Source of the DNA: JAAURB01 sp049649525
Lineage (GTDB): Bacteria > Cyanobacteriota > Cyanobacteriia > Cyanobacteriales > Microcoleaceae
Assembly: GCA_049649525.1 (NCBI GenBank)
Contig: JBARZE010000046.1
Location: forward strand, 1-64,000
Direction: 5' to 3'
Length of the DNA stretch: 64,000 bases
The notes under the pieces were generated by a model. The model ran no database searches, was not told where the DNA came from, and worked only from the letters and a program-made list of their open reading frames with translations. Positions 43,202-52,016 of the stretch are shown here, in pieces. The position numbers were made by a program, and so were the translations under genes. Each line of letters starts with the position of its first letter. The first letter of the stretch is position 1.

Positions 43202-43960
43202 TTAAGTAAACTCAAATATATAACCTAGCCAACCTTGAGAAATCCGATTAATAGATGTTGCTCCGTGTTGCTTGGCCAGTTCCGTTAGACCTTTCTGAGA
43301 AAAATGTGTTACGTGAACATCATTATCAAAGAATGGTGTTCCTTTAACATATGGATCTGGTTCTAGAATATACTTCCACCTATTTCGTTCTAAAAAAGGA
43401 ACTGAAATAAACAAAGCACCTTTGCCATTCTTTGTGGCTTCTACTAATTGAGAAAAAAGATGCCGTGGATTTTCTAGATGTTCCAGAACCATGATACAAA
43501 GCACTATATCATAAGATTGTGTTTTTGAAGAAATCCACATTTCACTTTTTAAGTCTAAACCAAACCTGTCCTTGCCATAATCAACTGCATAGTGATTTAA
43601 GTCATAACCTGTAACCTTAGAAAAATATTTACTAGCTACAGATAGATTAGTGCCAATACCACAGCCGATTTCTAATACGCTTTTCGCTGATGGGTAAAGC
43701 TTAATCAATTCTTTGATCAGTTTTTCAGAAGTCTCTAAATTTCTTTCAATTACACCTATATTCCACTCTAAGTCTTTTTTTAAAATCCTATCATCTTCTT
43801 TATAACCTGAAGGATTAAATAGAGATTCACACTCCATACAATAATAGAGTGGTATATCTTTTCTCGTTCTACGAGTTGGGATATCTCTGATATATGCTAC
43901 AAATGGAGAATCGCAAACTACACAGTTACATGGTTTTGATAATTTAGGATAGTTATTCAT
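43202..43960 (-). CDS. Class I SAM methyltransferase with N-terminal zinc-ribbon-like module
   Basis: 252 residues. N-terminal cysteines CNCVVCDSPF (about 11-20) and YYCMECESLF (about 39-48) form two CxxC pairs, a likely zinc ribbon as in C-methyltransferases of the NovU/TylC3 sugar type. Then motif I SVLEIGCGIGTNLSVA (about 92-107), VTGYDLNHYA and VLCIMVLEHLENPRHL. The pattern suggests a nucleotide-sugar or glycan methyltransferase, consistent with the neighbours. Confidence 0.82.
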   Translation of the reverse strand: MNNYPKLSKPCNCVVCDSPFVAYIRDIPTRRTRKDIPLYYCMECESLFNPSGYKEDDRILKKDLEWNIGVIERNLETSEKLIKELIKLYPSAKSVLEIGCGIGTNLSVASKYFSKVTGYDLNHYAVDYGKDRFGLDLKSEMWISSKTQSYDIVLCIMVLEHLENPRHLFSQLVEATKNGKGALFISVPFLERNRWKYILEPDPYVKGTPFFDNDVHVTHFSQKGLTELAKQHGATSINRISQGWLGYIFEFT

Positions 43961-44012
43961 TGTTTTTTATATATATAGTGCCATCTTAAATGAATAAAAT
44001 ATGTATTTAATT

Positions 44013-46163
44013 TTAGCTTAAACTCTCGTCAGCTTGTTTAAGAGAATAAGATTTAATTTTAATGATATTATCATGACTATTACCATCATCATCAACTGCA
44101 ATTTGTATCCGAACACCTGAATGAGATTCTTTAAAATGGCTACTAATCTCTAGCTTGTGAGTTCCTGAAGGCAGGGGATATCGACAGATTAAACCCTCAA
44201 ATTTTGTTGAGCCATGACGGTTAAGTGATAAGACCAGAGTAGCTTGAGTAGACAAATCAACATCAACCTCACCTTTGAGTGTACTACTTGCTTGGATAAT
44301 TCCACTGTAGATATATGCAATGTAATTGTTGGAAAAGTTACCATGTAGCTGGAAAGTATCATCTTCAATTTCTTTAACTTGTCCTTCAAGGTGTTTTCCA
44401 ATAAAGTATAGTCTTTTAAAACTGTTATTTGCTTTATAATCGCTTTCTACTATACTTTTATCTATTATTTTTTTACGCTTGAGGGATTGAATTTCTAAGC
44501 CTATCTCCGTTGCAAAATGTGAACCATGAACAATATAAGTTTCAGGATAGTGTCGTAAAATCTGTTGAACAGAGATTTCACTTTCTCCCTTGGCTTCTCT
44601 AGTCCCACTGTGGTTTTGAATAAAATTTGTATAGCTAAATCGGGAAGCTACATTTTGCCATTGATACCAAATCAATTTATTATTACTTTTTGATGATGCA
44701 TCAGCTCTATCAAAATATATAGGAAGAAGACAATCGTAAGCTATACGACGATTATTATATTTGGTAGTATGAAAAAGAAATGGTTTCCAAATTTCTCTAA
44801 CAAAACGCTGAAAATCAGAGTTTCCTGTTGCATATATTGCATTACCGTTAAGGTGATTTTGATATAGCTGGTCTACACCAGATGTTCCTCTATAAAGACT
44901 TCCCTTAATCCAAAAAGCTTCAGTACTATTGACAATTTCAATCAGTTTTTGTAGCCAATTTGGTCTAATCGGGAAACAATCTGTCTCCATATAGAATATG
45001 TATGGATAGTCTCGAGCTAATTTTTCAATTATCATAAAAAATTGGTTATTGGGACCACTCTTATAACCTTCGGCAGAAACTTCTCCTTCTGCCGAACGAC
45101 GATAAATATCTTGCATTCCCCTAAGATTACAATAACTAAATCGGATATCTTTAAAGCATCGCGCAACCCATTCAGCTTGTTTAAAAGCAGCTCTAGCCTC
45201 CAATTCAAATTTAATATCTACAGAAGAATTAAATACAAAATGTAAATAAACTGAAGGTCTATCAGGGGGGTGAAGATAGGGAACATGACCGGGTTGATTC
45301 CAGAATTTAAAATTTGCTATGATTCTATCTAACTCAAAGCTTGTCGTGGGGACAACTATTGCACCCAAACGGTTACCCGTTACTGCTAAATCGAAATCTA
45401 TATAAGAGAATACCTGTTTATCATAGAGTTCAGATTGCTGATTACAGTTAATGACTTCAGCACCTGGAACGTACTTAGAAAGATCGTCACGTAATGCTTC
45501 AAATGATTGTAAATGTAAGTTTCCCCCATGTACGGCTGGGTTGGGAACTTGGAAAACATCCCCAGCTTGCTGATATCCTGCAAAGAAATAATTAGGATTT
45601 GCTGTTGGTGTTTTTTCCATCACCATTTTTAGGTCACCGACTTGTTTTGCGCCTTCAACGACGGGAATGTAGCGACAGTCAATTCCCAGAAGCAAAATTT
45701 TACAGTAACCTAAAGCGATACAATATCGGACTGAATAGCTACCGGTTGTCAACTTCTTAGGATTATCAGTTAAAAAGGCATTAGAGCTACGCTGAGGAAT
45801 ACCATAGTTTTTTCCTCGATTTTCATACCAATACGGAATAAATGAGTCTAGTAGATCAACTCTGTTACTTTGTGCCAGATTAGGATAGAATTCTAAAAAT
45901 TTAGCGGTTACAAAAATTCGTTCGACTTTTTCCTCCATCAATAGCTCATAGATCTGACGATAGTGAGTTTCAAGCAATCTATCATCCAAGCAACAATAAT
46001 AAGACGGATACCAGCCAATTTCATCCCAATAACGATAGGCAGCATTCATCCCTAGGGTTTTCACTCCTATAAATCTCTTAAAATCAAAGCCTTTTAATGA
46101 TGGCCCATTACCAATAATCACTAAGGGTTCGTTTTGATTTACATTTAAAATAGTATTATTCAT
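44013..46163 (-). CDS. Multidomain DUF115 + glycosyltransferase-like + beta-sandwich protein
   Basis: 716 residues. Residues about 10-240 are DUF115-like (LVIIGNGPSLKGFDFKRFIG, then LGMNAAYRYW and YSVRYCIALGYCKILLLGID). Residues about 260-560 look like a GT-A transferase (YIFYMETDCFPIRPNWLQKL has a DxD-like D-C-F following acidic residues). Residues about 580-716 are Ser/Thr-rich and beta-predicted (VDVDLSTQATLVLSLNRHGS), perhaps a glycan-binding jelly roll. It looks like a fusion of a Maf-like module with a second transferase. Function inferred only. Confidence 0.72.
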   Translation of the reverse strand: MNNTILNVNQNEPLVIIGNGPSLKGFDFKRFIGVKTLGMNAAYRYWDEIGWYPSYYCCLDDRLLETHYRQIYELLMEEKVERIFVTAKFLEFYPNLAQSNRVDLLDSFIPYWYENRGKNYGIPQRSSNAFLTDNPKKLTTGSYSVRYCIALGYCKILLLGIDCRYIPVVEGAKQVGDLKMVMEKTPTANPNYFFAGYQQAGDVFQVPNPAVHGGNLHLQSFEALRDDLSKYVPGAEVINCNQQSELYDKQVFSYIDFDLAVTGNRLGAIVVPTTSFELDRIIANFKFWNQPGHVPYLHPPDRPSVYLHFVFNSSVDIKFELEARAAFKQAEWVARCFKDIRFSYCNLRGMQDIYRRSAEGEVSAEGYKSGPNNQFFMIIEKLARDYPYIFYMETDCFPIRPNWLQKLIEIVNSTEAFWIKGSLYRGTSGVDQLYQNHLNGNAIYATGNSDFQRFVREIWKPFLFHTTKYNNRRIAYDCLLPIYFDRADASSKSNNKLIWYQWQNVASRFSYTNFIQNHSGTREAKGESEISVQQILRHYPETYIVHGSHFATEIGLEIQSLKRKKIIDKSIVESDYKANNSFKRLYFIGKHLEGQVKEIEDDTFQLHGNFSNNYIAYIYSGIIQASSTLKGEVDVDLSTQATLVLSLNRHGSTKFEGLICRYPLPSGTHKLEISSHFKESHSGVRIQIAVDDDGNSHDNIIKIKSYSLKQADESLS

Positions 46164-46213
46164 GGCAACTCTATTTTTCCTTAAGTTTAAGTCTTTTTGA
46201 ATGTTGAATAGAA

Positions 46214-48724
46214 TTATGTAATACCTGCTGCCTGTTGCAATATCCGAAGAAACTGACCTCGAACTTTTTCTGCACTATGGTTTTCAAATGCAAACTGACG
46301 TGCTTTTTGAGCCAATTCAGTACCCACAGTGGGATTGTTTGCAAATGTTCTAATTGCAGACCTTAATTTTTCTGGGTCACGTTCAGTTACTGACTGTACA
46401 GCATTTACTGCAGAGGCGTAAGCAACAGTTGCAACAGACATCGGGCCATAAACTAATACGGGAGTACCTGAAGCCATACATTCCGGTAACTTATTCGCCA
46501 TAGAATATCTGACATAGCGAATACTATGCTCATCAAAATTGTAAGCTACAATCAAAGCATTTGCTGTACTTAAAAGCTGACGGTACTTTTCGGGAGACAG
46601 ATTGGAATCATGGATACTCACAGAGGATAATTGAGCAAATGCTTCAATTGCTTGCTGCTTGTAATGAGCCATTGTGTAAATTTCAAACTTGATTGGAAAT
46701 TCTTCTCTCAAAGCTTCCACAGCATTAGCGATATCTAAAATACTGGCAAAATTCATATCCTCTGCTAATCCACCAATATAGCGAATGAGAAAGTGCTGCG
46801 AATTCGATTCTTTTTTATTAATGAGGCTGCTTTGTTCAAGCCATTCTGTAGGTTCTACGCAATTAGCAATGGGTATAAAATTCAATCCATAACGACTCTC
46901 AAATGCTTGAGACATTGCGTCACAAATACTTAATCTTGCGACTGATTGGGATAGTAAAATACGAAGTGACGGCTCTAATTGTTGGTAGAGAGGGGGATTT
47001 TGATAAGATAAACGATCAGGCCAGTCATCCATGATATGGGTGACTACAGGGACCCCAAGCTGTTTGATTGCTTCACAAGTAAAATCATGCAAGTAGGGTT
47101 TATTTGCTACAGGTCGATAATAGATTAGATCGGGATTAAAACGGATACATTCTTTTAACACCTCATCTTCATCAGAAAATTCATTTTCTAATGGGACAAA
47201 ACCCCCTTCTGAAAATAGTCCAAATGCTTGCTTATTTCGGCTATAAACCTGTAATAATTCCTCCTTAGGCCATTGAGCAAACAATGTTTTCTTAATCTGT
47301 CCAGTTGCACTAATACCACCCATTCGTGTCATATCAATGATTAAAATACGTGGGTAAGTATAACTTGTGTTGAATAGGCTATGATATTCAGCTTTTGGAA
47401 AAATAGTTGATTTTCCATCTATTGTTGCATCGTAAATATTGACTTTGTTCACTTCACATATTTCTCTTGCTTTGAGGTAAACATCACTTGAATCTTCAAA
47501 GCCGATTAAGTAAATTTTTTTAAATCCAAAATAGTAGGCCAGTTGTAGACTGGTGTTCATACTTCCCTGATCTGCATATAGACAGCTAGAAGCATCTGTA
47601 GAGAATTCTCGAAATTCAGGATAGGAATTAGATAAGGCATGGTTTAAAAATATTGTATCTTCTTTCTCATCCATACAGTAAGATAAACAAAGAGGAAATA
47701 GCTTTGTTGAGTTTTCAATTTGATTGATTTCTACCTGTCTTTTCTCTGCAATTGATTGTTCAGAGATTACATAAAATGTTGGATTAAATTGTTTTTCTTG
47801 AAGCTTCAAAAATAAATTATTAGTTCCAAAAGTGATTTCCTGCTGAAGAAACTTTAAATCTAATTTCTCCAGATTACAATTTTCTCCTAAAATAAAAGCA
47901 CGGTCATATTTTTTATATTTTTCTTTCAATTCCAAAAGTTGATGTTGATAAACTGACCTCCATTTATTTTCATAGATGTCAATAACTCTCTTCAACCCTT
48001 CTACTCGTTTCGCTAAAGGTATTTTATCGGTGGGAAGATGATTTTTATGAGGTAAAGGATGCTTTTTTATTAAATCTTTTTCAAGCTGAAGTAAGCTTTC
48101 ATCTTCTTCTATTGAGTTATTTTGAGACTGAGAAGCTTCTTTCCCTAAACGATCCTGCATCAACGCCTCACCCAGCTTTTCATGCACCCCAGGAAGATTA
48201 GAGTCAATCTCAACGGCTTTGTGAAAAACCGCGATCGCCTCTTCCCATCTTCCTAGCTCCGATAACGCTCTCCCTAAGTTATGATGAGACCAAGCATACT
48301 CCGAATTCAACTCAATTGCTTTGTGGTAGGGACTAATGGCTTCCTCATACTTTCCCTGAAGCAAGAAACTATCCCCGAGTTGATGATAATAGAGAAACTG
48401 ATTTGGTTCTAACTCAATAGCCTGACGATAGGCATTAACCGCCTCTTCAAACCGATTTTGCTTTGTGAACGCATTCCCTAAATTGTAATAGGCTTCTGCA
48501 ATATTACCATCCAATTCAATGGCTTTTTGTAAATAAGGAATTGCTACTTCAACTTTCCCTTGATACAAAAGCGATCGCCCTAAATTACAATTAATCCAAG
48601 GATGGTCGGATTCTAGTTCGATAGCCTGCCGATAAACCTGTTCTGCTTCCTCATACTTTCTCTCGATTAACAGGTCATTTCCTAGCTTCAAATATTCTTT
48701 TATAGATTTTTTTGTCTCTACCAT
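46214..48724 (-). CDS. TPR + degenerate DUF115 + GT4 glycosyltransferase fusion
   Basis: 836 residues. TPR repeats fill about 1-190 (for example YYNLGNAFTKQNRFEEAVNA). At about 270-450 lies a DUF115-like module in which the nucleotide motif GNGPS is replaced by GENCN (AFILGENCNLEKLDLKFLQQ), but LQLAYYFGFKKIYLIGFED is retained. Residues about 455-836 are a GT-B transferase with MASGTPVLVYGP near the C-terminus. TPR-GT fusions act as O-glycosyltransferase scaffolds in other bacteria. The eroded site suggests the DUF115 part is now structural or binds something else. Confidence 0.78.
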   Translation of the reverse strand: MVETKKSIKEYLKLGNDLLIERKYEEAEQVYRQAIELESDHPWINCNLGRSLLYQGKVEVAIPYLQKAIELDGNIAEAYYNLGNAFTKQNRFEEAVNAYRQAIELEPNQFLYYHQLGDSFLLQGKYEEAISPYHKAIELNSEYAWSHHNLGRALSELGRWEEAIAVFHKAVEIDSNLPGVHEKLGEALMQDRLGKEASQSQNNSIEEDESLLQLEKDLIKKHPLPHKNHLPTDKIPLAKRVEGLKRVIDIYENKWRSVYQHQLLELKEKYKKYDRAFILGENCNLEKLDLKFLQQEITFGTNNLFLKLQEKQFNPTFYVISEQSIAEKRQVEINQIENSTKLFPLCLSYCMDEKEDTIFLNHALSNSYPEFREFSTDASSCLYADQGSMNTSLQLAYYFGFKKIYLIGFEDSSDVYLKAREICEVNKVNIYDATIDGKSTIFPKAEYHSLFNTSYTYPRILIIDMTRMGGISATGQIKKTLFAQWPKEELLQVYSRNKQAFGLFSEGGFVPLENEFSDEDEVLKECIRFNPDLIYYRPVANKPYLHDFTCEAIKQLGVPVVTHIMDDWPDRLSYQNPPLYQQLEPSLRILLSQSVARLSICDAMSQAFESRYGLNFIPIANCVEPTEWLEQSSLINKKESNSQHFLIRYIGGLAEDMNFASILDIANAVEALREEFPIKFEIYTMAHYKQQAIEAFAQLSSVSIHDSNLSPEKYRQLLSTANALIVAYNFDEHSIRYVRYSMANKLPECMASGTPVLVYGPMSVATVAYASAVNAVQSVTERDPEKLRSAIRTFANNPTVGTELAQKARQFAFENHSAEKVRGQFLRILQQAAGIT

Positions 48725-48743
48725 GAGTGTAATTGATTAAGCC

Positions 48744-49002
48744 TTACTGAACAACAAGTGAAAGAACTTCATTAACAGGTTGACCTCGATTAGTTAAGTT
48801 CCCAATTTTCTTCAACATTTTGCCCCAAGTCTTGTCGAAGGGGTTGAAACTGACGACAGCAAACTCATACTTTTAGTAAAATGAATGATCCCAAATTTCC
48901 CAAAAGAATATCTGTTAATGAACCAGTCGGCACTAGGTGGTGTTTCTCAAAACCTGAAGCATCTATTTTATCTACTTTATAAACAATCAAAGTTTCAGTC
49001 AT
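48744..49002 (-). pseudogene. Broken small gene of unknown family
   Basis: From an ATG at 49002 the frame reads MTETLIVYKVDKIDASGFEK, then a stop at 48874, continues in the same frame as YEFAVVSFNP, and after one extra C in a run of five (about 48840) as FDKTWGKMLKKIGNLTNRGQ, PVNEVLSLVVQ and a stop. The two halves read smoothly as one protein of about 85 residues when both lesions are repaired. I do not recognise the family. Confidence 0.45.
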
Positions 49003-49200
49003 AATATTTATCCTTGAATGAAGCTTGTTCTCTATCCAAAACATAATCTACTTTTAAAGTTTTATCTCTACATAGAGCAAACTGTTTTAAGTTTATACTG
49101 ATATTTCCTTACTATTTCTCTAATATCCATATAGGTTAGTTGCTTAGTTGTAGAGTGAACATTTTCTTGATTATTCATCCCATGACTTCTCCTATTTTAC

Positions 49201-49312
49201 CATTATGTAGAAGCGATCAACCTAAATTATAATTAATTCGAGAGCAATCGGTTTTGAAGTCCGATAGCCTACTAATAAGGCTGTTCAGCTTCCTTATACT
49301 TTTCTCCTGGCA
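49201..49312 (-). pseudogene. Degraded TPR-gene fragment
   Basis: On the minus strand EKYKEAEQ, then (after stops) INYN-LG-SLLHNG parallels the first TPR of the neighbouring protein at 46214 (RKYEEAEQVYRQAIE and INCNLGRSLLYQG). Several stops interrupt it, so it is the remains of a second TPR gene of this type. Confidence 0.55.
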
Positions 49313-49418
49313 AGTAGTTATTTTCGAGTGGCCTACAGTGTTCAAAATTTTTAAGATCGGGTTGAATTATTGTCATATTTACAATTAAAGTCATTAATTA
49401 ATATTATGATATTCGTCT

Positions 49419-50231
49419 TTATACATATCCATAATCCCTAAGTATAAGATAAAATTCTCGATCCAGTTTCTCAATTGTACTCTGCTGTAATTTTCGTTTA
49501 TGATCTCCAGGTATTACCTGACGAATATGAACTGATTCATTCTCTTTATTAGGTACAATATCATGCTTTTCAGCAATTTCTCGAATAACATCCTCTTCTA
49601 ACTCAAATTCTAAAAAAGCTAGTATATCTTTTACCCATTGATATTTATCAAAAATAATATCCTCATACCTGAATAACTTCCACTCTGGATCTTCAGACAT
49701 TTTGTCTTTAAAGACATTCATTCTAGACAGAATGACTTTAGCTTGGCCTAAAGCAAACTGGTCGATTGGTGTTTCTAATAATTCTTTTCTTTTTATCAAT
49801 ATTTTTTCTCCCCGTTTCCCAGGTGGAATTGTATGGCTTTTCTTCAAAGAAAAATACCATGAAACTAATATATCTCTTGGGTCTCGAATTAATAGTATTT
49901 TTTTCAAACCTGTCGTATTTACTAGTTGCAGATAGTCAGGGAACATCCTAAAACCAGCGAAACCGTATCCTTCTTGAACAAAAATATTTAATGTATTATC
50001 TGGTACTAAGCTACTCTCTATTCCTTGGCGACTGAGAAAATTTTCAAATTCAATTACTGGAATATTTACGTGAGAACAGATTTCCCTAATAATAGACATT
50101 AGCATAACACTACCTGATTTATGCATTCCAAATACGAAAAAACTAGGAATATCCGCAGGTAGTGGCAGCTCTAGTTGGATTGATTTTCCATTTTTTAATA
50201 AAATCTCTAACTTTTTTTCAGCTTTAATCAT
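49419..50231 (-). CDS. Sulfotransferase-like protein
   Basis: 270 residues. The P-loop is FFVFGMHKSGSVMLMSIIRE (about 31-50) and the 3'-phosphate segment is KILLIRDPRDILVSWYFSLK (about 109-128). The end HIRQVIPGDHKRKL parallels the one at 42318. These two are probably paralogues. Follows the unknown gene at 50266 with a short spacer, suggesting co-transcription with 51135 and 52017. Confidence 0.82.
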   Translation of the reverse strand: MIKAEKKLEILLKNGKSIQLELPLPADIPSFFVFGMHKSGSVMLMSIIREICSHVNIPVIEFENFLSRQGIESSLVPDNTLNIFVQEGYGFAGFRMFPDYLQLVNTTGLKKILLIRDPRDILVSWYFSLKKSHTIPPGKRGEKILIKRKELLETPIDQFALGQAKVILSRMNVFKDKMSEDPEWKLFRYEDIIFDKYQWVKDILAFLEFELEEDVIREIAEKHDIVPNKENESVHIRQVIPGDHKRKLQQSTIEKLDREFYLILRDYGYV

Positions 50232-50265
50232 TGTTCAACTCCATACATGAAATCAATAAAAATAA

Positions 50266-51111
50266 TTACTTTAATTTAACAAAATATTGTAGCCCAACCT
50301 CACAAGAAATGAATGAACTCAAGCTAGGTATTGGTTTAACAAACTCAATTAATTCCCTTGCACCGTAAGTATCTTTCTGGTGATAGATGTATTTTAGATG
50401 CTTATTTGTCTTTTTATGAAACCACTTAATTTCATCTCCATCTTTCAGCTTATCACTCATAATCATTGGAACTGTTGGTAATCCCGGATAGCGAAATTTA
50501 TACAGATCTCCGATATAGGGAACGTCGTCAAAGATTAGATTCTTAAACCCCCGTTCAAAAGCCTGTCTAATTCTTAAGCCATTATTGATATGATCATCAA
50601 AATAACATAAATCGTTGTCACTTTTGGTGGCGATATTTACTTCACTCCAATCCTTTTCATGGAGTTGAATTGTCTCATCCTGGAATAAAAGCTTTTTCAG
50701 GTTGACATCAAAGCCATAGAGTTGTGCAGTTTGACAAGCCAATCGAAAACAATGTAATGAACTACCAATAAATACCCCGCTTTCAATAATAATAGAGGGG
50801 TTAAGACTTCTAGCAATTAAAAATAACCAGAATAAGCTACCTAAACCTGTTGAACCCGGTTTTCCAACGGCTGGATTACTGCTAATATAACTAAAGAAAT
50901 CTTGGATATCTTTGTGATAAGATTTATCATGAGCCGTTATCAGGTTGAGAAACAGGGAAACTTGACTATCTAACTCTTCAATATACCGTTGAAACAGAGA
51001 TGAATTAACTTCAAACTGAAAGACTGGATGAGTCAGTTGAAAGGCTTCAGTCTCTTCACATAAGCAGGATTGCTGCATACTCAACCCTTGTTTTCCCTGT
51101 GTAGTTTTCAC
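50266..51111 (-). CDS. Rossmann-fold, methyltransferase-like protein of unknown function
   Basis: 281 residues. PSIIIESGVFIGSSLHCFRL (about 110-129) resembles motif I of small-molecule methyltransferases of the cephalosporin hydroxylase/CmcI type (E-x-G-x-x-x-G-x-S), followed by AQLYGFDVNLKKLL as motif II and NLIFDDVPYIGDLYKF as motif IV. SAM binding is likely but not certain. It lies between two sulfotransferases, so it is presumably a tailoring enzyme of the same product. Confidence 0.62.
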   Translation of the reverse strand: MKTTQGKQGLSMQQSCLCEETEAFQLTHPVFQFEVNSSLFQRYIEELDSQVSLFLNLITAHDKSYHKDIQDFFSYISSNPAVGKPGSTGLGSLFWLFLIARSLNPSIIIESGVFIGSSLHCFRLACQTAQLYGFDVNLKKLLFQDETIQLHEKDWSEVNIATKSDNDLCYFDDHINNGLRIRQAFERGFKNLIFDDVPYIGDLYKFRYPGLPTVPMIMSDKLKDGDEIKWFHKKTNKHLKYIYHQKDTYGARELIEFVKPIPSLSSFISCEVGLQYFVKLK

Positions 51112-51134
51112 GACTCAGTTTCTCCTCATTTTAC

Positions 51135-52007
51135 TTAGCAACTTAACTCGAATACTTTTTGATAATTAGGTTCCACAAAATCCTTAATATACTCTCGGGT
51201 TGCATCCCGAATAGACTCAATATATTCTTTTTTATACCCTGATTTAAATGGAAACTTTGTAATTCCTTTTTGAACTACATCATCTGAGGTGGAAATCCCC
51301 ATGAATTTTATCAATTTTTCAAATTCAAGAGCATTCTCTTTTTCTGAAGCCTTAGTATGACTTAGCAAGAAACATTGGTCTGGATATTCCTTTTTTTGTT
51401 TCCAATAAAATTCTAACATCTGATTATAATGTTTGGCAAGATAAATCATCGTTGGATTAATTGTATCTGGATTTTTTTCAATTTCATCGGAGTTTAATAA
51501 CAGCGCCGTCGAAGTCAAACAAGACATGGGTTCCCGGAACAAGAAAATAACTTTGCTAAACTGACAATCGACAATGTGATGGGTTTTAATTAGTTGAACA
51601 GGTAACTGTAAAGCTTTTACGGCTTCAGGGCTTGTACTCGCTGGCTTTTGATGATTCATTAAATAGATATCGGGAAAAATATCTTCGATATCATACTCAT
51701 TTTCTCCACTGCGAAAATAGACATACTTTACCCCTTTATCGGTGCTTTTTCTCTCTAACTGAACCGTATTCAGATTAACGCCTTTAGACTGCAATAAAAT
51801 TGCCGCCAAAACTAGTCGTATCCAACCATTGCCTGAACGAGGAAAAGAGCATAAAAATAGAGGTGAGGTTTGAAACAATTGAGAATTTTTAACTTTCCAT
51901 TTCTGATAGAAATCTAATTGAACTATTTCCTCGATAAACTTTGATGTAAATGGCATTGTGATATGGCTCTGCATATGAATTTTGATTTCTCCCAGTATAT
52001 CAAACAA
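51135..52007 (-). CDS. Sulfotransferase-domain protein
   Basis: 290 residues. P-loop FLCSFPRSGNGWIRLVLAAI (about 51-70). The 3'-phosphate segment VIFLFREPMSCLTSTALLLN (about 155-174) keeps R-E/D-P and the serine. The family C-terminal part is KFPFKSGYKKEY. SFPRSGNxWxR is the form typical of membrane/Golgi-like and bacterial sulfotransferase_1 relatives. It starts 10 bases after the stop of the large gene at 52017 on the same strand, so they are co-transcribed. Confidence 0.83.
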   Translation of the reverse strand: MFDILGEIKIHMQSHITMPFTSKFIEEIVQLDFYQKWKVKNSQLFQTSPLFLCSFPRSGNGWIRLVLAAILLQSKGVNLNTVQLERKSTDKGVKYVYFRSGENEYDIEDIFPDIYLMNHQKPASTSPEAVKALQLPVQLIKTHHIVDCQFSKVIFLFREPMSCLTSTALLLNSDEIEKNPDTINPTMIYLAKHYNQMLEFYWKQKKEYPDQCFLLSHTKASEKENALEFEKLIKFMGISTSDDVVQKGITKFPFKSGYKKEYIESIRDATREYIKDFVEPNYQKVFELSC

Positions 52008-52016
52008 TATTAATGT

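Larger units (their letters stand above)
48725..49418. other. Relic-rich spacer inside the glycan cluster
   Basis: 694 bases without an intact gene. Two degraded genes are recognisable and entered separately: an unknown small protein (48744-49002) and a TPR fragment (49201-49312). The rest shows nothing identifiable. Confidence 0.5.
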
